Both the position numbers and the translations under genes were made by a program. A DNA stretch of 64,000 nucleotides from Virgibacillus dokdonensis (GTDB lineage: Bacteria; Bacillota; Bacilli; Bacillales; Amphibacillaceae), in NCBI RefSeq assembly GCF_900166595.1, contig NZ_LT745763.1, positions 1,090,321 through 1,154,320 of the forward strand, in the 5' to 3' direction. The first letter of the stretch is position 1; the number at the start of each line of letters is the position of its first letter. Under the pieces are notes generated by a model. That model did no database searches. It saw only the letters and a program-made list of their open reading frames with translations, and had not been told where the DNA came from. This document shows positions 9,598 to 17,581 of this stretch, piece by piece.

Positions 9598-10752
9598 TCA
9601 ACCCTTCATTTTCAAATAGGCAGCTTGGGCAGCTTGTACGCCTGTTCCAAGCTCTACGTGTTTACCAATTTGTTGTAAACCAATTTCGATAATGCTTATT
9701 ACTTGTAACACATCAGCAGGGGAACAGTAGCCCATATGTCCAATTCGAAAAATTTGTCCTTTTAAATGTTGCTGTCCTCCCGCTAAAGTTAAACCAAAAT
9801 CGTTTTTAACGATCTTTCGTAAGTCTTCAGATGCAAAATCTCCTGGTTTTACAGCAGTAACTGTTGGGGAAGCATTTTTATCCGATGTAAGCAATGGAAT
9901 GGATAAAGCTTTAAATGCTTCCCGAGTCATATTCTTCATCATCTCATGGCGATGGAAAATATTTTCTAATCCTTCTTCCTCCACGAGGGTAAGGGCTTGT
10001 TTTAAGCCTTGTAGTAAGGATACTGCTGGTGTGAAGGGGGTCGAATCTTCTTGAAGTTTAAGACGATACCTGCGCATATCTAAATAAAATCTAGCATGTG
10101 GATTTTTTTCAATAACGTCCCAGGCACGTTTGCTTGCAGCTATAAAAGCTAGTCCTGCAGGGAGCATCATTGCTTTTTGCGATCCGGTTACAACGACATC
10201 TAATCCCCATTCATCCATTTTTGTTTCTGTTCCCCCAATACAAGAGACGCCGTCAACGATAAATAGTGCTTCCGATTCATTGTGCACGACTTCTGCAAGT
10301 TGCTTAATTGGATTTAATACGGCTGTAGAAGTTTCACAGAAAGTCGCAAACACTGCTTTAACATTGGGATGTTGTTGCAGTAAAGATGCTAATTGTTTCG
10401 GGTCAGCTGCTTCCCCCCAAGGGACCAAATATTTATGGGCTTCAATGTGATACTCATCACAAATTTTTGTAAAACGTTCACCAAATGCGCCTGTGACAAT
10501 TACAAGCACTTCTTCTTCCGGTTGTACGGTATTTACGACTGCTGTTTCTAATGCTGCGGTACCACTTGCAGTATAAATAAGTACATCCTCTTTTGTACCA
10601 AAGATAGGTTTTAATTTTTCCTTCACAATCTTTAACAGTTCTTTCATTTCTTGTCCTCGGTGTCCAAACATAGGCTGTGCCATTGCACGTTCTACACTAG
10701 GTGGAATTGGTGTTGGGCCAGGAATTCTAAGTAGATGTTGATCGGGTTGCAT
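9598..10752 (-). CDS. class V aminotransferase (alanine/serine-glyoxylate type), probable phosphoserine pathway enzyme
   Basis: This is a 384-aa PLP aminotransferase of the alanine-glyoxylate/serine-pyruvate group. The Schiff-base lysine is Lys193 in VVTGSQKAMMLPAG; the N-terminal RIPGPTPIPPSV and the substrate arginine region GQIFRIGHMGYC are typical. B. subtilis PucG has this fold, but the position just upstream of serA suggests it replaces SerC and aminates 3-phosphohydroxypyruvate; that is an inference from neighbours. It is read from a good sigma-A promoter at 10812-10839. The C-terminus (GVQAAQAAYLKMKG) is complete. Confidence 0.85.
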   Translation of the reverse strand: MQPDQHLLRIPGPTPIPPSVERAMAQPMFGHRGQEMKELLKIVKEKLKPIFGTKEDVLIYTASGTAALETAVVNTVQPEEEVLVIVTGAFGERFTKICDEYHIEAHKYLVPWGEAADPKQLASLLQQHPNVKAVFATFCETSTAVLNPIKQLAEVVHNESEALFIVDGVSCIGGTETKMDEWGLDVVVTGSQKAMMLPAGLAFIAASKRAWDVIEKNPHARFYLDMRRYRLKLQEDSTPFTPAVSLLQGLKQALTLVEEEGLENIFHRHEMMKNMTREAFKALSIPLLTSDKNASPTVTAVKPGDFASEDLRKIVKNDFGLTLAGGQQHLKGQIFRIGHMGYCSPADVLQVISIIEIGLQQIGKHVELGTGVQAAQAAYLKMKG

Positions 10753-10811
10753 GATTATCTCCTTTCAAACTAGTTGCTTTATTTTGATATTTTTTCTGAA
10801 TAATAGTTAAC

Positions 10812-10839
10812 AGCATAGCAGAACTTTATATATTGTCAA
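10812..10839 (-). promoter_or_regulatory. sigma-A promoter for the aminotransferase-serA unit
   Basis: On the minus strand TTGACA and TATGCT are separated by 16 nt, about 60 nt upstream of the aminotransferase ATG. No T-box sequence lies between them and the gene. Confidence 0.6.
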
Positions 10840-10991
10840 TAAATTTAAGCTATTTGTTTTAAATTTTTTGACTGTAGATAAGTATAAAATTATAGGATTC
10901 TTTACACTATAGAAAAGGATAAAAATTTAGGGGTATACCTTACTATGAGTAAAATGAAGGCTTCTACTCGAATGAATTGTCAATAGATCTT

Positions 10992-11105
10992 TCGTTTTTC
11001 TAAAAAGCTTCATGAACCCTTTGTCATAAAGAATGGTGACAGCTAATTTTTTCTTATACTATAACCCTTAAAACTTTTATACTTGCCTATAGTGTAAGAA
11101 TAGAG
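10992..11105 (-). repeat. dispersed intergenic repeat, copy 4
   Basis: This is an almost complete copy on the minus strand: ACACTATAGGCAAGTATAAA, TTTTAAGGGTTATAGTATAA, then AGCTGTCACC and CTTTATGACA. It occupies most of the 448-base gene-free stretch 10753-11200 that also carries the serine promoter. Confidence 0.7.
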
Positions 11106-11200
11106 CGTCGCTAATTAGATTAGCTAACTATTTTTTGTTTTCGTTCCTGAAAAATAGTTTATAATGGAAAGTATAGATGATAACTTAGCGAGGTGTAACC

Positions 11201-11962
11201 ATGAAGTTTGTGTTTGATTTAGACGGAACGATATGTTTCAACGGTAAACCACTTTCAAATACGATTGTCCAATGTTTAAAACAGTTAAATAAAAATGACG
11301 TTATCTTTGCATCGGCTAGACCAATCAGGGATATGCTTCCAGTGCTTCCTAAAGATTTTCATTCTTATACGCTCATTGGTGGAAATGGTTCACTGATTTA
11401 TCAAGATAATAAGCTATTACACGCCCAAACATTTACCAATCAACAGCTGCGTGTCATTTTAAAGCTAGTTGAGGAGCAGGAAGCGACTTTCTTAATGGAT
11501 AGTGATTGGGACTATGTGTATACAGGCCCAAAGGATCATCCGATTGTACACAATCTGGACCAAGGAAAATTAGCTCAACATGTAGCCGTTGATCAACTTT
11601 CCTCTGTAGTAAAAATATTATTCATTACGATGAAGGATTACGAAATTTTATTCACTCAATTACAGCACTTGGACATAACTGTTCACGAACATCGTAATGA
11701 ACAACTTATTGACGTAAGCCCAAGAAATATTGATAAGTGGAGTGCGTTACAAGTATTAGGTATAAAGCCGAAAAGTTATATAGCTTTTGGCAATGATGCG
11801 AATGATATCTCCATGTTCCAACATGCTGCACAGGCAATTATGATTGACTATCACGATCAATTGTCACGATTTGCTGATGAGCACGTTTCTTACCAAGAAG
11901 ATGGAGAAAAAGCAATTGTGGAAAAAATCCAATCCATCTATTATGAAACCGTGTATATTTAG
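11201..11962 (+). CDS. HAD-superfamily hydrolase, Cof/IIB type
   Basis: This is a 253-aa phosphatase of HAD subfamily IIB (Cof-like sugar-phosphate phosphatases). Motif I FDLDGTICFNG lies at residues 5-15, motif II FASARPIRD near 35-45, the Lys of motif III in RNIDKWSALQ and motif IV FGNDANDISMF. The cap lies between motifs II and III, as expected. GAGGTG sits upstream of the ATG. The substrate is not predictable. It is followed on the same strand by the HEPN-like/CBS gene after 113 nt. Confidence 0.85.
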   Translation: MKFVFDLDGTICFNGKPLSNTIVQCLKQLNKNDVIFASARPIRDMLPVLPKDFHSYTLIGGNGSLIYQDNKLLHAQTFTNQQLRVILKLVEEQEATFLMDSDWDYVYTGPKDHPIVHNLDQGKLAQHVAVDQLSSVVKILFITMKDYEILFTQLQHLDITVHEHRNEQLIDVSPRNIDKWSALQVLGIKPKSYIAFGNDANDISMFQHAAQAIMIDYHDQLSRFADEHVSYQEDGEKAIVEKIQSIYYETVYI

Positions 11963-12075
11963 TATGGTGCTTCATGCAAGTAGCTTTGGAGTTGGAATAT
12001 CGTACAGCTTTGTAATTTGTTGCAGCACGTATACAATAAAAGGAAAGTTGATATCAAATATGAGGAGAAAGATAT

Positions 12076-12774
12076 ATGTACAAAAACTCAGATCGATTCT
12101 TAACTTCTTTTAATCGAATTGAAAAAATGCTCCGTTCTTTCATGATACATAAAAAGGATGTAAGCTTTTCTAAAACAGTAAAAATTCTGCGGAATTCAAA
12201 TGCATTAGTGAGCCAATACAGTGATGATTTGCTTGAGTTTGCGGAGCTTAGAAATGCAATCGTGCATAATAAAGTGGATATGACTTATGCCATAGCTGAA
12301 CCACATGATGAAATTGTTGAAAGAATTGAATGGATTGAAGAGGAGCTAAGAAAGCCTAAACTCGTTATTCCTACGTTTCAAAAGTATGTATATTGTTTTC
12401 AAAGTAATGATGAATTAAATAAATTGTTAAAGGTTATTCATGAAAAAAGATTGTCCAAATTTCCCATTTATGAAGGTAAAGTGTACCGAGGTTTGCTTAC
12501 CCAAAAAGGAATTACAAATTGGTTGGCGAGCATAGATCAACGAGGTGAAATGTTAAAAAGTAGCTATCACTTAAAAGATATTTTTCCTTTTGAAAACAAT
12601 GAGAATTCGAGGTTTATTGCTCAGGATACCACTTTGTATGGGGCAATTGAAATGTTTAAAGAACATACAAGTAGGGGCAAGCGATTAGAAGCCTTGCTCA
12701 TCACTTCGAATGGTGAACCTTCAGCCGAATTATTAGGTATTATTACAGCGTGGGATATTTTGGAGATTTCATAG
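12076..12774 (+). CDS. HEPN-like domain fused to a CBS pair
   Basis: This 232-aa protein starts after GAGGAG with 9-nt spacing. Residues 1-75 are helical and contain ELRNAIVHN, that is R59-x4-H64, the arrangement of the HEPN RNase active site. Residues about 100-232 look like two CBS motifs: FQSNDELNKLLKVIHEKRLSKFP followed by IYEGKVYRGLLTQKGITNWL, then FIAQDTTLYGAIEMF and ELLGIITAWDIL. CBS pairs bind adenine nucleotides such as AMP, ATP or c-di-AMP, so the likely idea is a nucleotide-sensing helical domain. I do not know a named homologue. HEPN activity is inferred from one short motif and is uncertain; the CBS assignment is firmer. Confidence 0.6.
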   Translation: MYKNSDRFLTSFNRIEKMLRSFMIHKKDVSFSKTVKILRNSNALVSQYSDDLLEFAELRNAIVHNKVDMTYAIAEPHDEIVERIEWIEEELRKPKLVIPTFQKYVYCFQSNDELNKLLKVIHEKRLSKFPIYEGKVYRGLLTQKGITNWLASIDQRGEMLKSSYHLKDIFPFENNENSRFIAQDTTLYGAIEMFKEHTSRGKRLEALLITSNGEPSAELLGIITAWDILEIS

Positions 12775-13016
12775 TTTGAAATAGCTTGAAGCGTTATGTA
12801 GCTTGTCTGTAGATGGCATGATCAATGAAATGATTGGCTATGCTATAGTAATATCATAACTAAGATAAATCATGTCGGCATAGTAACTGTTGCGAGCTTA
12901 GTAAAGGCATGTGATCTCCAATCTACCCGCTTATTAATAGTTCTTTTAAATGGATTATAAATAAATTTTAGTTTAAGATAAATAGTTTAAGTTTAATGAT
13001 TAAGGTGGATTCTAAT

Positions 13017-13631
13017 ATGACTCTAGTATCAATTGATTTTGAAACTGCTAACGAAAAACGGACAAGTCCTTGTGCAGTTGGCATCGTTGTATCAGATGGG
13101 ACACAAATAGTGGATGAGTACTATAGTTTGATAAATCCGCTTACAGATTTTCGAGCAATGAACATACGAATACATGGTATTACGCCAGAACATGTTCGTT
13201 ATGCTCCAACTTTTACAGATGTTTGGCCAGTCCTTTCTACATACTTACAGCAAGGTATGGTTATTGCTCATAATGCGAGCTTTGATATGAGTGTTCTAAG
13301 AAATACATTAGATCGTTTTGGGTTAACATACCCTGACTTGAATTATCTATGTACAGTTATGCTTGCAAAACAAATATGGCCACAGCTACATAATCATAAA
13401 TTGGATACATTGGCTACCTTCCATCAAATCCCTTTTGAACATCATCATGCTTTAGAAGATGCCCGTGTTGCAGCAAAACTTTTTTCTAAATCTTTAAATG
13501 AAAGTAAACAGCATACAATAGAAGGCTTATTAGCTATGTATCATATACAAAGTGGTAAGATTTTTCATCATGGGTATCATGCACCAAAGAAAAAGAAAAT
13601 GCGTCAATATAAACAGATTTTTCTTACTTAA
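13017..13631 (+). CDS. DEDDh 3'-5' exonuclease (DnaQ-like)
   Basis: This is a 204-aa exonuclease of the DnaQ/epsilon fold. The four metal ligands and the His are visible: SIDFETAN (Asp, Glu), HNASFDMSVL (Asp) and HHALEDARVAA (His, Asp). It is as long as the stand-alone proofreading-type or oligonuclease-like exonucleases of Bacillaceae. The start is the ATG preceded by AAGGTGG with 9-nt spacing; the upstream ATG at 12996 lacks a site. The basic tail HGYHAPKKKKMRQYK may help bind nucleic acid. The real substrate is unknown. Confidence 0.85.
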   Translation: MTLVSIDFETANEKRTSPCAVGIVVSDGTQIVDEYYSLINPLTDFRAMNIRIHGITPEHVRYAPTFTDVWPVLSTYLQQGMVIAHNASFDMSVLRNTLDRFGLTYPDLNYLCTVMLAKQIWPQLHNHKLDTLATFHQIPFEHHHALEDARVAAKLFSKSLNESKQHTIEGLLAMYHIQSGKIFHHGYHAPKKKKMRQYKQIFLT

Positions 13632-13710
13632 ATCCCCTTTGTATAAAATAAAGATAACTGCATAGGAAGTTGCTGCTTGGATCACACTATTGTAGTAGGA
13701 GGTGTGATCC

Positions 13711-13851
13711 GTGAAAGAAGAGCAACATGCATATCGTTCTAAGCGTGCTCAAAGTAGTGTCAATCCCCAAGGTCTGTCTGAAGATAAAAAAGATCATCGT
13801 CCAAAAACGCAACTAGAAGATAGGGCGAAAAAGAAAAATACGAAGATCTAA
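13711..13851 (+). CDS. small basic/acidic hypothetical protein, 46 aa
   Basis: This GTG-started frame has a textbook ribosome site (AGGAGGTG) 6 nt upstream, which is the main support. The product is highly charged and hydrophilic with no hydrophobic segment: VKEEQHAYRSKRAQSS at the start and many Lys/Asp/Glu residues, ending AKKKNTKI. It looks like the small disordered or spore-type proteins of Bacillaceae, but I do not recognise a family. It is 79 nt past the exonuclease gene and has no clear terminator before the RNA gene promoter. Confidence 0.6.
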   Translation: MKEEQHAYRSKRAQSSVNPQGLSEDKKDHRPKTQLEDRAKKKNTKI

Positions 13852-13960
13852 TAGTAGATAAATTGCAGAGCTATTGATTCCTAATCTAAGCATCTGTGAA
13901 CAGCTTTTGAAAAATAAGTGTAATTTTTGTGGTTCAATTAATCATCCGTTGCTTTTTTCA

Positions 13961-13988
13961 TTGATTTTTTTGTTAGCGGTGGTATAAT
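13961..13988 (+). promoter_or_regulatory. promoter of the 6S-like RNA
   Basis: TTGATT and TATAAT are 16 nt apart. The predicted start near 13994 coincides with the first base of the long closing stem of the RNA. Confidence 0.65.
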
Positions 13989-13993
13989 AAATT

Positions 13994-14228
13994 TACAAGC
14001 TGCAATGTACGTATTTTATTTAGTTTTAACCTCTAATGAATGAATAGGGAGTTTTATATCGAAGCTTTAATGTCGTGCCGTCTTCGAGCGGAAGACAGGA
14101 CAGTTTCTGCAAACACCCACTTAGCGAAGTGGTGGTTTAAAACTTTTTATTACAAAATACGGCAATTGTGGCCTGTAAGATAAATAATACGACCGACCAG
14201 TTCTTTTATTGGAACTGGTCGTTTTTAA
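13994..14228 (+). ncRNA. structured small RNA, about 235 nt, 6S-like rod shape
   Basis: No protein frame explains this 510-base gap, but an RNA gene does. A promoter ends just upstream and a strong terminator closes it at 14191. The 5' end from 13994 (TACA...GTATTTT) can pair with 14152-14175 (AAAATACGGC...GTA) over about 24 positions with few mismatches. Further in, AGTTTTAACC pairs with GGTTTAAAACT, then GGGAGTTT with AAACACCC, and the tip closes with GTCTTC/GAAGAC. A small hairpin CCACTT/AAGTGG sits on the 3' side. A long closing stem, internal loops and an apical arm are the layout of 6S RNA, which binds sigma-A RNA polymerase. The family identity is tentative; the existence of a structured transcript is better supported. 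Confidence 0.62.
14191..14226 (+). terminator. intrinsic terminator of the small RNA
   Basis: GACCAGTTC and GAACTGGTC pair around a short loop and are followed by GTTTTT. It is among the strongest terminators in the window. Confidence 0.85.
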
Positions 14229-14283
14229 TTGTCTAGGAAATTATAAAATTTAGCAGCTGTGGATAAACTTACTAAGTTATTTA

Positions 14284-14445
14284 GCCACGTCCGGCTCCAG
14301 CGCCCAGCAACTAGGCGACTTCACGAAATCGCCCTACGATAAGTCATCATCGGTTCGTTCCTCACCGTGATTCCTTTATCTCAGTTGATTCGTTCCAGTC
14401 GCTACGTTGCTGAACGGGCGCTTGCGCCTTTGTTCTTGGCTGCGT
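14284..14445. repeat. GC-rich Bacillaceae-type interspersed block
   Basis: This stretch has much higher GC than its surroundings: GTCCGGCTCCAGCGCCCAGC, then AGGCGACTTCACGAAATCGC, then GGGCGCTTGCGCC. I recall CTCCAGCGCC-type blocks as scattered repeats in Bacillus relatives; that is memory, not a search. It covers the last codons of the AraC-type regulator gene, so that protein's final residues are probably encoded by the repeat. Confidence 0.45.
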
Positions 14446-15918
14446 TTGATGTGACCTTCTATATTCTTTTGGTGATGTATTGTTGAATTGCTTAAAAACT
14501 CTGGAAAAGTAATTTTGGTCTTTAAAGCCAACAGAAATGCTAATGTTATAAATGGTTTCATTCGTATGGAGTAAAAGTTTTTTCGCACTATTTATTCTGA
14601 ATTCAGTTACAATTTTTTTGAATGGTTTATTCTCCATCGAAAGTAAATGACTTAAGTAATTGGGGCTGATTTCTAGGTAATTCGCTAGATCTTCTAGGCG
14701 AAGATTTACATTATTAAAATGATGTTCTAAATACAAAAGCGATCTTTCTAAATAATTAAATTCTCGCTTTTGCTTTTGAACTTGAGCATGTTTGATGACA
14801 GTGATGCAAAATAGAATGAATTCTTGCACAATTGTGTACAGAACTGGATGATTTAAAATGATTTGAAACGTATGGTGGTACGCTTCTTCCACAACTTCTA
14901 TTTTAGATAATTTACAGTTATTAATAAACCGTCGCACCTGTGCAAGAACACTTGTAAGTTGAATTCGGACAATCTCTGGTTCGGGATAATTGTTAAACGG
15001 TCTTGTAAACGTTTGATATAAATAATCTTTAATACTCTCAATATCTCCTTTTTCTAAGCTCTCCATCCAAAATCTCTGTTCATCAGAAGTTAAAAAAGGA
15101 TCGAAAGATGAGAAAGTGTAAACTTGATCAACTACAAATACCTGATTAAACCCTTTGTAAAATCTCATGTTAAGCACAGTTTTTGTCACTACATAGGCTT
15201 GATGTAGATCAATAATATCCATCTCGTTTTTATAAATAGCGATATTTATGTTGAAGTCAAATGCTTCTCTCCATAACTGCATTATTTTTGAGACTTCGAA
15301 TTTGATGTTCTCCGTTGTATACGGATACCTTACATACGCTAAACAAACAATTCGGTTATGCAGTGGGTAAAGTTCAATTTTAAATGGTGGGCTATTATTG
15401 TATAACCATGCAAATAAATCCTGTATGTGTGCTTGCTTTTCTGGTTCTATCAGCAAAAAAATGGGCTGAACAGGGTCTGATAAAGAAGTTTTTAAAAATA
15501 AGGAATGGTATATTTCGTGACTTCTTGAAATGTATTCCATAGGCTGACTGCTGTGCTCTATTTTTGTTGCGTTTGTTAGTGCTTTTTTTAATAGTGTAAG
15601 GTTAAGTGGTTTGACAAGTAGTGATTTGCTTTGCAGTTCAATAGCTTGCGAGGCTCTTTCAAAGACAGGCTCTGCTGTTGTTGTAATTAAGCTTTTGGAA
15701 TACCTGCGAATGTTCGTAGCAAAAGCTGCAAAATTAGTAGGAGAAAGCAATTCCAGTTCGAGTATGACGACATGCGGTTTTCCTTTGCTTAAAAGCATAT
15801 TTGCTTGTTTGATATTCCTTGCATGAAGAATATGCTCAAATGGCAGCTGGTTGGAACGAATAAACCATTCCAATCCAGTTCTTTCCGTTTCATCTCGATC
15901 AATAATTAAAATATCCAT
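14362..15918 (-). CDS. AraC-type transcriptional regulator with degenerate receiver domain
   Basis: This is a 518-aa YesN-like regulator. Residues 1-120 fold as a receiver: ILIIDRDE carries the acidic pocket, the switch Thr is in LITTTAE and the Lys in LLVKPLN. The phosphoacceptor position, however, reads VVILELELL, so Glu54 replaces the usual Asp. A long middle region (130-390) precedes an AraC HTH pair, LRLEDLANYLEISPNYLSHLL and ETIYNISISVGFKDQNYFSRVFKQ. The expected end is near SPKEYRRSHQ; the last 25 or so residues come from the GC-rich block. It is transcribed away from the YjiH gene at 16177 and no sensor kinase is adjacent, so it may act without phosphorylation and control the histidine cluster. 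Confidence 0.82.
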   Translation of the reverse strand: MDILIIDRDETERTGLEWFIRSNQLPFEHILHARNIKQANMLLSKGKPHVVILELELLSPTNFAAFATNIRRYSKSLITTTAEPVFERASQAIELQSKSLLVKPLNLTLLKKALTNATKIEHSSQPMEYISRSHEIYHSLFLKTSLSDPVQPIFLLIEPEKQAHIQDLFAWLYNNSPPFKIELYPLHNRIVCLAYVRYPYTTENIKFEVSKIMQLWREAFDFNINIAIYKNEMDIIDLHQAYVVTKTVLNMRFYKGFNQVFVVDQVYTFSSFDPFLTSDEQRFWMESLEKGDIESIKDYLYQTFTRPFNNYPEPEIVRIQLTSVLAQVRRFINNCKLSKIEVVEEAYHHTFQIILNHPVLYTIVQEFILFCITVIKHAQVQKQKREFNYLERSLLYLEHHFNNVNLRLEDLANYLEISPNYLSHLLSMENKPFKKIVTEFRINSAKKLLLHTNETIYNISISVGFKDQNYFSRVFKQFNNTSPKEYRRSHQTQPRTKAQAPVQQRSDWNESTEIKESR

Positions 15919-16143
15919 AATCTAGACCCTTCCCTTAACGTATTGAACATCTTAATTAGGCTGTAGTATAAGATTGGAGACATGCCTAGTTTTTCTGCTT
16001 TCAATAAAAAATCCTAACTATAAAATAGTATTGCTACAAAGGAATTGCTATATCGAATTGAGTAATAAAAATATGCTAAAGTTCGTAAAAAAATCTCTTT
16101 TTTAATGATATCAGAAAAAATATAATAAAGAAAATAATAAAAA

Positions 16144-16156
16144 TGTAAGCGCATTA
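16144..16156. promoter_or_regulatory. candidate cre (CcpA) site
   Basis: TGTAAGCGCATTA matches the left two thirds of the catabolite-responsive element consensus and lies 21 nt upstream of the YjiH gene start. Repression by preferred sugars would be natural for a histidine-use cluster. It rests on one degenerate match. Confidence 0.35.
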
Positions 16157-16176
16157 TTAGTTCTGGGGGTTAAGCA

Positions 16177-17502
16177 ATGGAAAAAACAAAAATTCGAGAG
16201 GAGCAATCGTTATCGGATAAAAGAGCCGCTTGGAAGTTTGTGCTATTCAGTTTGTTTGGGATCATTTCTTTCTTTGTTCCCGTACCAATTGGAGGAGAAT
16301 CATCAATTTTACTCGACCATATTGTAAGTGGAATTAAAACCACCCTCCCCATGTTTGTCATACATAGTTATACTGTTCTCATTCTTTTTCTTGGTGCTGT
16401 CTATCCAATAGCTAATAAGACATGGAGAGATAGTTTTATTAATGTAATCCTTACTTTATTTAAAGTTGTTGGATTTGTTTTTGGAACCATGCTTGTATGG
16501 AACGTTGGGCCAGCTTGGCTCTTTCATCCTGATCTCGGGCCATTTTTATTACAACAATTAATCATACCTGTTGGTATTTTAATACCCATAGGATCTATGT
16601 TTTTAGCATTACTTGTTAACTATGGATTTTTAGAGTTCGTTGGCGTATTTATGCAAGCAATTATGCGCCCTGTTTTTAAAACTCCAGGACGCTCAGCAAT
16701 TGATGCAGTTGCATCGTTTGTCGGTAGTTATTCGATAGGTTTATTAGTAACAAATCGAGTCTTTAATCAGGGTAAATACACAATTCGAGAGGCTTCCATT
16801 ATTGCTACTGGCTTTTCTACAGTTTCTGTTACGTTCATGATAGTTATTGCAAATACGTTAAATCTAATGGATTTTTGGAACTTGTACTTTTGGATGTCTT
16901 TAATCATAACGTTTGTTGTAACAGCTATTACAGTAAGAATTTGGCCCTTAAGCAGGATAAAGAATACGTACATTAGCGGAAAAGGAAATCCTGAAACGAT
17001 CATCAAAAAGAATCGATTATATCATGGATGGAAAGAAGGCATTTATGCGGCAAATCGAGCTCCTAGTATATTTTCTAGTGTAGTTGCGCATTTAAAAGAA
17101 GGATTAATGATGACAATGAATACACTCCCTTCCATAATGTCTGTAGGTCTACTTGGTTTAGTACTTGCCTATTATACACCACTATTTGATTGGTTGGCTT
17201 ATATTTTTGTTCCAATTACATGGCTCTTACAAGCACCTGAAGCTCTATTAACTGCGAAAGCTGCTGCTATTTCCATTTCGGAGATATTTTTACCATCTTT
17301 ACTTGTGGTGGAAGCTGAGCTTGCAACTAGATTTATAGTTGCTGTGCTTTCCGTATCATCCATTTTATTTTTTTCAGCAGTAATCCCTGTCATTATTTCA
17401 ACGGATATACCAATACCGATATCTAAGATGATTATTATATGGTTTCAGAGAGTTGTGCTAACGTTATTTATCATCATACCAATAGCAAAGTTAATTTTTT
17501 GA
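16177..17502 (+). CDS. YjiH-family membrane protein (nucleoside-recognition/Gate type)
   Basis: This is a 441-aa polytopic membrane protein with roughly ten hydrophobic stretches. FGIISFFVPVPIGGESSILLDHIV near the start and the later GRSAIDAVASFVGSYSIGLLVTNRVF with TGFSTVSVTFMIVIANTL are typical of YjiH-like proteins that carry two Gate repeats. Members often sit beside histidine or imidazole catabolic genes, so a transport role for a histidine-related compound is plausible but not established. GGGGG lies upstream of the ATG. It is first in the run that leads to hutU, and divergent from the AraC-type regulator. Confidence 0.75.
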   Translation: MEKTKIREEQSLSDKRAAWKFVLFSLFGIISFFVPVPIGGESSILLDHIVSGIKTTLPMFVIHSYTVLILFLGAVYPIANKTWRDSFINVILTLFKVVGFVFGTMLVWNVGPAWLFHPDLGPFLLQQLIIPVGILIPIGSMFLALLVNYGFLEFVGVFMQAIMRPVFKTPGRSAIDAVASFVGSYSIGLLVTNRVFNQGKYTIREASIIATGFSTVSVTFMIVIANTLNLMDFWNLYFWMSLIITFVVTAITVRIWPLSRIKNTYISGKGNPETIIKKNRLYHGWKEGIYAANRAPSIFSSVVAHLKEGLMMTMNTLPSIMSVGLLGLVLAYYTPLFDWLAYIFVPITWLLQAPEALLTAKAAAISISEIFLPSLLVVEAELATRFIVAVLSVSSILFFSAVIPVIISTDIPIPISKMIIIWFQRVVLTLFIIIPIAKLIF

Positions 17503-17581
17503 AAAAGAGTAGTTTTAAGAAAAAGCTTTTTTACACTATAGGAGTTTTTCTAAATTTAAATAGAAGGGTGACGGTTTTACT

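Noticed and set aside
10753..11190. A serine T-box leader in front of the serine genes
   Set aside because: No T-box sequence or specifier arrangement is visible; the transcript starts only about 50 nt before the gene.
11844..12113. An 89-residue frame overlapping the HAD gene end
   Set aside because: It is out of frame with two better supported genes and lacks a ribosome site.
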